From contig CAJTOU010000032.1 of assembly GCA_910577835.1 (NCBI GenBank), positions 1-37,389 on the forward strand: 37,389 nt of DNA. The letters run 5' to 3'. This DNA is from an uncultured Lachnospiraceae bacterium (lineage in GTDB: Bacteria; Bacillota_A; Clostridia; Lachnospirales; Lachnospiraceae). A model generated the notes under the pieces. It did not search any database, had not been told where the DNA came from, and was given only the letters and a program-made list of their open reading frames with translations. The position numbers and the translations under genes were made by a program. Positions 28,928-37,344 of the stretch are shown piece by piece (position 1 is the first letter of the stretch; every line of letters begins with the position of its first letter).

Positions 28928-30109
28928 TTAAACAGAACAATAAAATACTCCTGCATCTTTCGTAATTCGAAATCCATTTTTTACCCTGTTTTCCACAAAT
29001 AAATAAAATTCAGAATACCTGTCCAGTAAAAATTGTTTTTGATTTCCATGACATGAAAGAATATATTCAATCAGAGGTCCGGGCGTGTTTAAATAAATTT
29101 CATCTTCATATCGAATACATGAAACATTCTTAAAGAAAGGCTCAAGAAAATCTCTTCCATTCTCTAGTCCAAACTGTTGATACAAATCCTTGTCCGATAA
29201 TGCAATATGACTGTCAAATCTCTGCACCAGCAGGCTGATTTCCTTCATATGTTTGTTTCCATATGTACTGCCAAGAAATTTTCCCTTTGGATTTAAAACT
29301 CTCCGGATTTCCTTACAGATTTTTGAAATATCATCACAGTAAAAAAGCATATGATTGGCAATTACAAGGTCAAAACTGTTATCAGGAAAGGGAATTTGTG
29401 CACAGTCAAAGACTTGAAAGGAAAACCTTGAATCCTCTAGCCCAATGCTTCTCCTGACATCCCGAATCATTCCTTCTGAAATATCAGAAAGAACAATTTC
29501 TACATTATCTGGAAGTCTTGAAAAATTTTCAGTCCACAATGCACCACTGCCACATCCAATTTCTAATATTTTCATATTGTTGGTAATATGACATTGTTCA
29601 TAAATCCATGGAAACCATCCCTGCTTATTCAGAGAATAATTTTTATGAAGATTGATTCGTGCAGAGATATTGGCGGCATTCTGATATTGTGTCTTCAGAT
29701 TTTTCTGTACACTGGTCAGATGAATCAGCTCAAGCATCTGGCTCCAGTCAATTCTCTGATTCTGTTGAATGGCAAGCATTGTATTTTCAATTGCGCTTTC
29801 TACAAGCTGCATCTGTTCTATACGGTCCTGAATCAATTGTTTCTGGATATTTAGAGAGTTCATCATATACTGATTATCTGTGTTGTGAATCGTCATTTCA
29901 CGGATATCCTTTAATGAAAATCCCAGATATTTCAACAGAAGAATCTGCTGAAGTCCTGCGAAATCAGAATCAGTATAAAATCTGGCGCCTGAAGGAGTAA
30001 CATAGGAGGGTTTTAAAATATTCTGTTTGTCATAAAAGCGGATAGTGCGCAGGGATACATTTGCCATATGCGCAAACTGTCCAGAAGAGTAATAGCCGGG
30101 TAATTTCAT
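28928..30109 (-). CDS. MerR-family regulator fused to a SAM-dependent methyltransferase
   Basis: A 393-residue fusion. Residues 1-75 are a MerR helix-turn-helix (YYSSGQFAHMANVSLRTIRFYDKQ, then GARFYTDSDFAGLQQILLL). A coiled dimerisation helix follows at about 85-130. From about 165 on is a class I methyltransferase: motif I ILEIGCGSGALW (181-192), the acidic VEIVLSDISEGM, and FPDNSFDLVIANHMLFY. MerR-methyltransferase fusions are known in Clostridia; the methyltransferase may be the sensor or modify a xenobiotic. Its own promoter region has no palindrome, while a MerR-type promoter sits just downstream. Function is inferred from domains only. Confidence 0.88.
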   Translation of the reverse strand: MKLPGYYSSGQFAHMANVSLRTIRFYDKQNILKPSYVTPSGARFYTDSDFAGLQQILLLKYLGFSLKDIREMTIHNTDNQYMMNSLNIQKQLIQDRIEQMQLVESAIENTMLAIQQNQRIDWSQMLELIHLTSVQKNLKTQYQNAANISARINLHKNYSLNKQGWFPWIYEQCHITNNMKILEIGCGSGALWTENFSRLPDNVEIVLSDISEGMIRDVRRSIGLEDSRFSFQVFDCAQIPFPDNSFDLVIANHMLFYCDDISKICKEIRRVLNPKGKFLGSTYGNKHMKEISLLVQRFDSHIALSDKDLYQQFGLENGRDFLEPFFKNVSCIRYEDEIYLNTPGPLIEYILSCHGNQKQFLLDRYSEFYLFVENRVKNGFRITKDAGVFYCSV

Positions 30110-30150
30110 TATAAATTGTCCTTTTCTTGAATATTCATGTATTTATCTTT

Positions 30151-30179
30151 TTCTTATCATATTTTTAAACTGGTGTCAA
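30151..30179 (-). promoter_or_regulatory. Probable promoter for the MerR-methyltransferase gene
   Basis: On the minus strand a consensus TTGACA (30174-30179) is followed after 17 bases by TAAGAA (30151-30156), a poor -10. It is about 45 bases upstream of the start. The spacer lacks the dyad expected of a MerR-autoregulated promoter. Confidence 0.4.
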
Positions 30180-30262
30180 CAATATTTATAATTTTGTACA
30201 AAACTTTGATACTGTAATATATGAGGTTTTTGGAAAGGAATCATTTTTATTAATGAAAAAAA

Positions 30263-30290
30263 TTGACTTTCTGTATATTAGTGATAAAAT
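30263..30290 (+). promoter_or_regulatory. SigA-type promoter for the VanZ gene
   Basis: TTGACT (30263-30268), 16-base spacer, TAAAAT (30285-30290). Downstream are three near-repeats of TTAAAACRGGGA (30339-30397) before the possible starts. Confidence 0.55.
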
Positions 30291-30379
30291 AAAGATATTG
30301 GAATGGGGGATTAAAATAGAAAATTATGACAATAAGAAATTAAAACGGGGAGATTAAGTATAAAAGCATTAAAACAGGG

Positions 30380-30958
30380 ATGTTAAAACAGGATATTATG
30401 ATGAAGGGATTATTTATTATGTCAGATACATTTGCATGTATGTTTAAAGATATTAAGGCGATTCTGGTATATTATCCATCAGCGATAATTATTGGCTTTG
30501 GACTGACGATATTATTTATTTTGATTCACAAAAAGGAGCATTGGCGACTGGGAAAGGGAAGAACTGTTATTGCTTTTTTGTTTTTTTCCTATGTGATTAT
30601 GGTTTTGTATATTACGTATTTTTCAAGAGAGCCGGGTTCCCGAATTGGTATAGATTTGCAGATTTTTGGAACATGGGGACAGCGGGCGCAGTCTAAAGCG
30701 TATTTTCTGGAAAATATATTGCTGTTTATTCCTTTTGGATGTTGTTTTCCAATTGTATGGAGAAGAATGAGAAATCCGTTTTTTCTGCTTTTGACAGCAG
30801 GTGTTATCAGTGTATCAATAGAGCTGTCACAGTATATTACCAGACGGGGGTATTGTCAGATTGATGATGTGATAACAAATATTTTTGGGGCCTTTATCGG
30901 ATGTCTGATTTACTGGACAGCATATTTTATATTATCAAAAGTTATACGTAATGGATAA
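30380..30958 (+). CDS. VanZ family membrane protein
   Basis: Up to 192 residues with about five membrane helices and the VanZ-type core: SYVIMVLYITYFSREPGSR, then ENILLFIPFGCCFPIVW, VISVSIELSQYITRRGYCQIDDVITNIFGAFIG. The NxxLFIPFG and E..Q...RxxxxDDVxxNxxGxxxG pattern is diagnostic. VanZ itself gives low-level teicoplanin resistance in enterococci, but most family members have no known function and this one is not in a van cluster. The start is uncertain: ATGs at 30380, 30398, 30401 and 30419 all have weak AGGA/AGGG sites. The gene overlaps the convergent GH18 gene by 17 bases. Confidence 0.82.
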   Translation: MLKQDIMMKGLFIMSDTFACMFKDIKAILVYYPSAIIIGFGLTILFILIHKKEHWRLGKGRTVIAFLFFSYVIMVLYITYFSREPGSRIGIDLQIFGTWGQRAQSKAYFLENILLFIPFGCCFPIVWRRMRNPFFLLLTAGVISVSIELSQYITRRGYCQIDDVITNIFGAFIGCLIYWTAYFILSKVIRNG

Positions 30959-32111
30959 TTTGAAATCTTTCCTGAAGAAGTATCCAATTGGCTCGAAATA
31001 AATTCATAATCTGCCAGTAGCTGCAGCCTCGAAGCTGATATTCTTGTATTAGGTTAAATTTTGCGTCAAGGCTTCGCACATCTTCAAACCAGACCTCGTG
31101 CTGGAGATTTCTGTTTATATAACGAAAGTAAGGGGATTGAGCAGTAGAATCAAAGGAAATAGGAACATTATTTGAAATAGCAAGTTGTACAGCTTCTACA
31201 TTTCCAAGGGTTTGAGCTTTGGAGACACCTTGTTCATAGGGAAGTATCCAGTCATAGCCATAATTGGGAATTCCAAGATGAATTTTTTCAGGTGGAATAA
31301 CTGTGATGGCATAGTCTAAAACTTCATGGACTTTATTGATGGGAGCAACTGCCATGGCAGGGCCGTATGTATATCCCCATTCATACGTCATCAACAACAC
31401 ATAATCTGCTGCCCTTCCCAACCCTTCATAATCTTTCCCCGCATACAAAAGCCCCGTCTGTTCCGCGGACGTCTTTGGCGCCAGCGCCACAGAAGTTGGA
31501 TATCCCAGTCCATTCACGGCCTCTCTCATATACCTCACAAAATCCGTAAACGCATCCCTGTCTTGACTCAAAATATATTCAAAATCAATATCAAGCCCCC
31601 GATATCCTTTCTCCGTTATCATCGCCACAATATTATCTTTCAGCTTTCTCCTTGTCTCCAGATTATTTACCACCTGCGAAATAAGAAAATTATTAAACTT
31701 CCCATCAGGTCCAAAAGGCGTAAGTGTCAAAATCGGCTCTGTTTGATAAGACAACGCACTTTCAATCATCCACATATCATCCAATGCAGGAGGAATCAGC
31801 TCTCCCTGTGCAGTAATCCCATAAGAAAAAATATACAAATATGACAGAAAGGGCAGCGTCTGTTCCAACACCCATGGGCTTATAAATGGATATGCATATC
31901 CGCCTGTATAAATTCTTTTCCCATTTCTGTTTTGAGAGGACAAACTTCTATTATTTCCAAATTCGGGAATATCTGTCAGCAAAAGCGCCTGACCAGGTGT
32001 CAGCTGGTATGGATAGGGAAGCTGGTTAATAAAGCTGATAGATGCAGCCGAAAAAGAATATCTTTCAGCAATTGAATCAATAGTATCATTAGGAACAACA
32101 ATATAAATCAA
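30942..32111 (-). CDS. LysM-GH18 protein, spore cortex/cell-wall hydrolase type (SleL/YaaH-like)
   Basis: A 389-residue protein without signal peptide. Residues 1-45 are a LysM domain (MIYIVVPNDTIDSIAERYSF, then QLTPGQALLL). From about 65 on is a GH18 TIM barrel. The catalytic DxDxE motif is GLDIDFEY (Asp174, Asp176, Glu178), so it should be an active N-acetylglucosaminidase. Spore-coat SleL/YaaH proteins have this layout, with one or two LysM domains, and degrade cortex fragments on germination. The start is TTG at 32111: GGAGG lies 6 bases upstream, and the ATG at 32129 is fused to that same GGAGG, so it is not used. Confidence 0.87.
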   Translation of the reverse strand: MIYIVVPNDTIDSIAERYSFSAASISFINQLPYPYQLTPGQALLLTDIPEFGNNRSLSSQNRNGKRIYTGGYAYPFISPWVLEQTLPFLSYLYIFSYGITAQGELIPPALDDMWMIESALSYQTEPILTLTPFGPDGKFNNFLISQVVNNLETRRKLKDNIVAMITEKGYRGLDIDFEYILSQDRDAFTDFVRYMREAVNGLGYPTSVALAPKTSAEQTGLLYAGKDYEGLGRAADYVLLMTYEWGYTYGPAMAVAPINKVHEVLDYAITVIPPEKIHLGIPNYGYDWILPYEQGVSKAQTLGNVEAVQLAISNNVPISFDSTAQSPYFRYINRNLQHEVWFEDVRSLDAKFNLIQEYQLRGCSYWQIMNLFRANWILLQERFQIIHYV

Positions 32112-32207
32112 AATATACCTCCAAAACAATCCTGTAATGTTATAATCATCTAATTACAATATATGAAATTTTCTTTTAATTATTTACTATGAAAAAGAAG
32201 ATATTTA

Positions 32208-32216
32208 TGTTATACT
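32208..32216 (+). promoter_or_regulatory. Extended -10 promoter for the GH13-like gene
   Basis: TGTTATACT is an extended -10 element about 60 bases ahead of the start at 32278. No good -35 is seen at 17 bases. Confidence 0.4.
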
Positions 32217-32277
32217 GAAAGTACTAAGTAAAACCAGGAGATTCTAAAAAGCACAATACTTGAGAAGTGAGGTCAAC

Positions 32278-34065
32278 ATGTCCAGAGAAATGAAAGAATT
32301 TAAGACTGAAAGATGTGGCTTGCTGCCTATGGGAAGCGGGCTGGATGGAAATGATCTTCATTTTTCCATTAACACCAGGGAAAATTTAGATAAAATCATG
32401 TTATTTTTACATGGTTCGAAAAAGCCTGTGGGTTTTGCTGTCATAGACGAAGACAAACATTTTGGAAATCTATATGCTTTTAAAGTAAAGAATGCAGCCA
32501 AATACGATTATGCACTGATGTCCGGAGATAAATATGTGCGGGATGAGTATGCAAAGGTTGTGAATCGCTATGAGGCAGAAGAGGAATATTTGGAAACTTA
32601 TTCTACCTATATAGATGATTTTGACTGGGAGGAGGACAAGCAGGTTTTTCACAGCTTCGAAGATTCTGTGATTTACCGGCTTCATGTCAGAGGATTTACA
32701 AAGCACATATCTTCCAAAGTAAAAAACAAAGGCTGTTATTCAGGAATTATTGAAAAAATCCCGTATTTAACCGAGCTTGGCATTACCAGTGTGGAGCTTA
32801 TGCCGGCATATGAGTTTGATACTGTGATTTCAGAAGGCATGGGAAGGGGAGTTCAAAATTATTGGGGATATAATACCGCGTGCTATTTTGCACCAAAGGC
32901 TTCATTTACCAGACACGGGAAGGGAAGTCAGATTAATGAATTTAAGAGTATGGTGAAGGAACTGCATAAAAATAATATAGAAGTTATTATGGAGTTTCAC
33001 TTTACAGAAGGAATGAGTCCTCATACGATTATTGACGTTTTACGTTTTTGGGTGTTGGAATATCATATAGATGGCATTCATGCGAATTTTAATGTAGCGC
33101 CGCTCAATATGATTAAATCTGACCCTGTTATTTCGATGGTAAAACTCATCAGCAATTATGATACCAGAGAAAATATTGATGGCTGGCATATGTTTAAAGG
33201 GCATAAAAGATTCGCCGTTGCCAATGACGGTTTTATGAACTGCGAACGCCGTTTTATTAAAAGTGATGATAATCAGGTAAGTGATATGATGATAAATGTG
33301 CGGAGCAATCCAAATCAGTATGCCCTGATTAATTATCTTTCCAATCACAATACAATGTCACTGATGGATTCCGTTTCATATGAAAGGAAACACAATGAAG
33401 CAAACGGGGAAAACAATAACGATGGGAGCAATTATAATTTTAGCTGGAACTGTGGAGTAGAAGGACCATCCAGAAGAAAAAAAATAGTAGAACTTCGTAG
33501 ACAACAGATAAAAAACGCAATTTGCCTGCTTATGCTGTCTCAGGGCACCCCTATGCTTTATGCAGGAGACGAGATGGGAAAATCCTGTAAAGGCAATAAT
33601 AACCCATATTGTCAAGACAATGAAATAACTTGGCTAAATTGGAATGATTTAAAAACCAATCATGAGATTTTTGAATTTATAAAAACAATGATTAAATTTC
33701 GAAAGAAAAACAGAGTTTTACATCAGCCGGAAGAACCGAAGATGATAGATTACAAATGTTTAGGATGTCCTGATTTGTCCTATCATGGAGCGGAGCCATG
33801 GAGGGTAGACCAGTCCTACAACAGCAGAAGCTTTGCCTATATGTACCATGGAGGTTATGGAAACAGGGGTGACCATGATATTTATATTGCCTGTAATATG
33901 AACTGGGATGAAAGACAGTTTGCCATTCCTTATACAGACAAGCGCAAAACATGGAAAATATTTTTTATTACAGACAAAAGCATCCAGAAGCAGACTGTTC
34001 AGAGAATAATTACTGTTCCTCAGAGAACTGTCTGTGTGTTGATTAATGAAAATACAAAAGCCTAA
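32278..34065 (+). CDS. GH13 isoamylase/debranching-enzyme homologue lacking catalytic residues
   Basis: A 595-residue protein. An N-terminal CBM48-like domain (about 10-125) precedes a GH13 barrel akin to GlgX/TreX isoamylases. The late barrel is well kept: SYERKHNEANGENNNDGSN, WNCGVEGP, SQGTPMLYAGDEMG and NPYCQDNEITWLNW. The active site is not. The GFRFDLA nucleophile motif reads GIHANFN (Asn270), the acid/base AEPWD reads SNYDT (Asn293), and the third-Asp motif TSHDGF reads SNHNTM (Asn358). Region I (DVVYNH) reads EFHFTE and the substrate loop after it is short. It should not hydrolyse glucan, but may bind it or regulate glycogen metabolism. The ATG at 32278 has GTGAGG upstream. TraX follows 9 bases on. 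Confidence 0.85.
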   Translation: MSREMKEFKTERCGLLPMGSGLDGNDLHFSINTRENLDKIMLFLHGSKKPVGFAVIDEDKHFGNLYAFKVKNAAKYDYALMSGDKYVRDEYAKVVNRYEAEEEYLETYSTYIDDFDWEEDKQVFHSFEDSVIYRLHVRGFTKHISSKVKNKGCYSGIIEKIPYLTELGITSVELMPAYEFDTVISEGMGRGVQNYWGYNTACYFAPKASFTRHGKGSQINEFKSMVKELHKNNIEVIMEFHFTEGMSPHTIIDVLRFWVLEYHIDGIHANFNVAPLNMIKSDPVISMVKLISNYDTRENIDGWHMFKGHKRFAVANDGFMNCERRFIKSDDNQVSDMMINVRSNPNQYALINYLSNHNTMSLMDSVSYERKHNEANGENNNDGSNYNFSWNCGVEGPSRRKKIVELRRQQIKNAICLLMLSQGTPMLYAGDEMGKSCKGNNNPYCQDNEITWLNWNDLKTNHEIFEFIKTMIKFRKKNRVLHQPEEPKMIDYKCLGCPDLSYHGAEPWRVDQSYNSRSFAYMYHGGYGNRGDHDIYIACNMNWDERQFAIPYTDKRKTWKIFFITDKSIQKQTVQRIITVPQRTVCVLINENTKA

Positions 34066-34074
34066 GAGGTAGAT

Positions 34075-34818
34075 ATGGAAATAGTAAAAGAAAATATTAA
34101 AAAATACGGGATAAGTGCAAATACTTTAAAGATAATAGCTGTGCTGTCTATGATAACAGACCATGTGGGATTTGTATTTTTCCCGCATGAACTTATGTTT
34201 CGATATGTAGGAAGAATTGCATTTCCGATTTACTGTTTTTTGCTGACAGAAGGATTTTTCCATACCCGTAATATATACCGCTATCTGGCAAGAATGGGAA
34301 TATTTGCTGTTCTGTCTGAAATTCCTTTTAATCTTGGGCTATATCATGTTCTTATTTATCAATGGAATGTCAATGTGTTTTTTACCCTGTTTCTGGGACT
34401 TCTTGTTATGTATCTGTCCGATTTGCTTTATCACAAAAGCGGCAATCAGACATTCGGTATGGTATTCTGTGTGTTGGGAATGATGGCAGCGGAGCATATA
34501 GGCAGTGATTACGGTGCCATGGGGATTCTTGTTATTTATGTATTTTATCTTTCTTACAGAGGAAGAAATTTTGGTACTGCCAGAAGTAAATTTCTGACTA
34601 CGCTTTGTATGGTGTTGTTTGAAGCTTTCTTGTTTGCAGTAGAGGGTCCTGTGGAAATTTATGCTGTGTTTTCCCTGCTTTTTATACTGCTGTATTCAGG
34701 AGAGAAAAGCGGAAGAATCTGGGAAAAGCTGCATCTGGAAAAATTTAATGTTTTTATGAAATATTTTTTCTATGCAGTTTATCCCCTCCACCTGACAGTA
34801 TTGTGGCTGATTTATTAA
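34075..34818 (+). CDS. TraX family membrane protein
   Basis: A 247-residue protein with about seven to eight membrane helices and the TraX pattern: KIIAVLSMITDHVGFVFF with the DH pair, then RYVGRIAFPIYCFLLTEGFFHTRN, and RMGIFAVLSEIPFNL. On F plasmids TraX acetylates the pilin N-terminus, but chromosomal Firmicute homologues occur outside conjugation systems and their role is unknown; a membrane acyltransferase is the general expectation. No pilus or transfer gene is nearby. It begins 9 bases after the GH13-like gene, so the two are likely cotranscribed. The helicase gene follows after 55 bases. Confidence 0.88.
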   Translation: MEIVKENIKKYGISANTLKIIAVLSMITDHVGFVFFPHELMFRYVGRIAFPIYCFLLTEGFFHTRNIYRYLARMGIFAVLSEIPFNLGLYHVLIYQWNVNVFFTLFLGLLVMYLSDLLYHKSGNQTFGMVFCVLGMMAAEHIGSDYGAMGILVIYVFYLSYRGRNFGTARSKFLTTLCMVLFEAFLFAVEGPVEIYAVFSLLFILLYSGEKSGRIWEKLHLEKFNVFMKYFFYAVYPLHLTVLWLIY

Positions 34819-34873
34819 ATCGGATTTATCAAATTAGAAATATTAACATATCCCATAAACTAAGGAGTGAGAA

Positions 34874-36922
34874 ATGCCTTCATTTAATAAGAAACAAAGA
34901 ACAGCAGTGGAGCATGTAAATGGTCCCTGCATTGTGCTGGCAGGACCGGGAAGCGGAAAAACCACCGTGATTACCTACCGCACAAAAAAGCTGATAGAGG
35001 AAGACGGGATAAATCCTGCCAATATACTGGTTATTACCTTTACAAAAGCGGCCGCACTGGAAATGCAGTCAAGATTTCTCTCTATTATGGGCGGCAGATA
35101 TCCGGTTGCTTTTGGAACTTTTCATGCCATATATTTTAAAATACTAAAATATGCCTATCACTACAATGCGGAAAATATTATTCGTGAAGAAAAAAAGTAT
35201 GAAATTCTGCGGGAAATCATTGAAAAAATGGAGCTTGATATCAGCGATGAAAATGAATTTATTACAAATATTTTAAATGAAATCAGCGTGGTAAAGGGCG
35301 AGATGATTGATTTGGAGCACTATTATTCAAAAAACTGTGCAGAACAGATTTTTAAAAAGCTTTTTACCTGTTATAACGAAACACTGGTTCGTATGAATCT
35401 GATTGATTTTGATGATATGCTGGTGATGTGTTATGAACTTTTAAGTCAGAGACAGGATATTTTAAAATTGTGGCAGGAGAAATATCAGTATATTTTGATT
35501 GATGAATTTCAGGATATTAACAGAGTACAATATGAGACAATTAAGCTTCTGGCGCTGCCGGAAAATAATCTGTTTATAGTTGGCGATGATGACCAGTCCA
35601 TTTACAGATTTCGTGGTGCAAAACCGGAAATTATGCTGAATTTTGAAAAGGATTATCCAAATGCCGTGCGTGTGATTCTTGATACAAATTACCGCTCTTC
35701 GGGAGAAATTGTAAAGTCAGCAAACAAGCTGATTCGAAACAATAAACAAAGATTTGATAAAGAGATAAAAACAGTGCACGAAGAAGGAGCAAGGCCCGAA
35801 GTTTTGCAGTTTTCCAGTGTATATGAGGAAAGCAGATATATTTTAAATAAAATTAGAGATTATATGGAGCTGGGATATTCTTATCATGATATTGCAGTAC
35901 TGTATCGTACCAATACAAATCCGAGAAATCTCGTTGAAAAAATGATGGAGTATAATATTCCGTTTCGAATGAAAGATATGATTCCAAATATATACGAGCA
36001 TTTTATTGCGAAAGATATTTTTGCATATATACAGGCTTCTGTGGATTTTAAAAATTATGGAAGGATGAAGCGGGCAGATTTATTAAGGGTTATCAATAAG
36101 CCAAAAAGATATATTCGAAGAGAGGTTTTCCAAAATCCCGAAGTAGATATGGAAGCAGTAAAAAGATTTTATCAGGATAAGGGATATGTGCTGGAAAAAA
36201 TCAGCAAGTTTGAGTATGATTTGTCCATGCTTAAAAATATGAATCCGTTTGCTGCAATTCATTATATTAAAAATGCGATAAAATATGATGAATACATAGA
36301 GGAGTATGCAGCATACAGACGCATGAAACCGGAGGAACTGTATGAAATTCTGGATGAACTGGCAGAGGCGGCAAAGCCTTTTAAAAATTATAAGGAATGG
36401 TTTGAGCATATTCAGAAATACGGGGAAGAATTAAAAAAGCAGACCAAAAAGATGGAGGAGAAAGACGGAGTGGAATTTGCCACTATGCACAGCTCAAAAG
36501 GACTTGAGTACAGAGTTGTATTTATTATCGATGCAAATGAATCTATTACACCTCATAAGCGGGCGTTGCTGCCGGAAGATATGGAGGAGGAAAGAAGACT
36601 TTTTTATGTGGCAATGACAAGGGCTAAAGAGGAGCTTTGCATATGCTTTTGCAGAGAACGATATGGCAGGGAGGCAACGGCTTCGAGATTTATAGAGGAG
36701 CTTTTAAATACATTGGATGAGATAGGTACAGGAACATTGATACAGCACAGAAAATATGGACAGGGGGTTGTAAAACGTGTGGCAGAGGGAAAGATAGTGG
36801 CATATTTTCTGCATTCACAAAAAGAAATGGTCTTTGACGGAAAAGTCTGTCTGTCAAAGGGAATTATAAAAATAATAAAAGAGGAAAAAGGAAAAGAGGC
36901 AGATTATGGGAAAAAAAGATGA
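34874..36922 (+). CDS. UvrD/PcrA-like superfamily 1 DNA helicase
   Basis: A 682-residue 3'-5' helicase. It has all expected motifs: the Q-motif region LVQ-like FNKKQRTAVEHV, Walker A GPGSGKTT (about 24-31), VITFTKAAALEM, DEFQDINRVQYE, GDDDQSIYRFRGA, DTNYRSS, ATMHSSKGLEY and EEERRLFYVAMTRAKE. The C-terminus (LIQHRKYGQGVVKRVAEGKIVAYF) resembles the Tudor-like tail by which PcrA/UvrD contacts RNA polymerase. It is shorter than PcrA (about 720-740), so it may be a second, accessory UvrD-type helicase rather than PcrA itself. It overlaps the next gene by 17 bases. Confidence 0.93.
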   Translation: MPSFNKKQRTAVEHVNGPCIVLAGPGSGKTTVITYRTKKLIEEDGINPANILVITFTKAAALEMQSRFLSIMGGRYPVAFGTFHAIYFKILKYAYHYNAENIIREEKKYEILREIIEKMELDISDENEFITNILNEISVVKGEMIDLEHYYSKNCAEQIFKKLFTCYNETLVRMNLIDFDDMLVMCYELLSQRQDILKLWQEKYQYILIDEFQDINRVQYETIKLLALPENNLFIVGDDDQSIYRFRGAKPEIMLNFEKDYPNAVRVILDTNYRSSGEIVKSANKLIRNNKQRFDKEIKTVHEEGARPEVLQFSSVYEESRYILNKIRDYMELGYSYHDIAVLYRTNTNPRNLVEKMMEYNIPFRMKDMIPNIYEHFIAKDIFAYIQASVDFKNYGRMKRADLLRVINKPKRYIRREVFQNPEVDMEAVKRFYQDKGYVLEKISKFEYDLSMLKNMNPFAAIHYIKNAIKYDEYIEEYAAYRRMKPEELYEILDELAEAAKPFKNYKEWFEHIQKYGEELKKQTKKMEEKDGVEFATMHSSKGLEYRVVFIIDANESITPHKRALLPEDMEEERRLFYVAMTRAKEELCICFCRERYGREATASRFIEELLNTLDEIGTGTLIQHRKYGQGVVKRVAEGKIVAYFLHSQKEMVFDGKVCLSKGIIKIIKEEKGKEADYGKKR

Positions 36923-37202
36923 TGATATGGATGATGAAATGTATGTAACACTTTCGCTTGATGAAGGAGAAGTGGAATGTACAGTGATTACGATTTTTGA
37001 GGCCGGAGGAAGAGATTATATTGCACTGCTGCCTGTAAAGGGAATAAACGGACAGGAAGGCGAGGTATATCTGTACCGTTATTTTGAGGATAATCAAGGA
37101 AATCCGGAACTAGATGATATTCAAAGCGATGAGGAATTTGAGATTGCATCCGATAAATTTGATGAATGGCTGGATGAACAGGAATTTGAAGATATGGAAT
37201 AA
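36906..37202 (+). CDS. DUF1292 domain protein
   Basis: A 98-residue, strongly acidic protein with the DUF1292 pattern: MYVTLSLDEGEVECTVITIF, then DYIALLPVKG and GEVYLYRYFED, and an acidic C-terminal helix (FEIASDKFDEWLDEQEFED). The function is unknown. Its start lies inside the helicase gene, so the two are translationally coupled. It is longer than the DUF1292 protein beside ruvX (11356-11613) and has the LYRY segment that one lacks, so they are separate paralogues. Confidence 0.9.
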   Translation: MGKKDDDMDDEMYVTLSLDEGEVECTVITIFEAGGRDYIALLPVKGINGQEGEVYLYRYFEDNQGNPELDDIQSDEEFEIASDKFDEWLDEQEFEDME

Positions 37203-37258
37203 AATGGGAAAAAGACAAAAAAACTTCAAAAAAATTCTAAAATTTGTTCAAAAAACAG

Positions 37259-37286
37259 TTGATTTTCCAATAAAATATAGTAAAAT
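37259..37286 (+). promoter_or_regulatory. Candidate promoter for the gene at the window end
   Basis: TTGATT (37259-37264), 16-base spacer, TAAAAT (37281-37286), about 58 bases before the GTG start at 37345. Confidence 0.4.
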
Positions 37287-37344
37287 AAAAGAGTATTTTT
37301 GCATACATAATAAATAGTATGTATTTTTTCAGGAGGAAATTTAA

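Noticed and set aside
30380..30958. VanZ as a glycopeptide resistance gene
   Set aside because: No vanA/H/X/R/S genes nearby; the family is broad and mostly not linked to resistance.
31326..31844. 172-codon plus-strand frame inside the GH18 gene
   Set aside because: It is antisense to well-supported GH18 catalytic sequence and has the His/Arg/Ile-rich composition of a shadow frame.
34075..34818. TraX as a sign of a conjugative element
   Set aside because: No relaxase, type IV secretion, integrase or attachment site is seen; chromosomal TraX-like proteins are common in Firmicutes.
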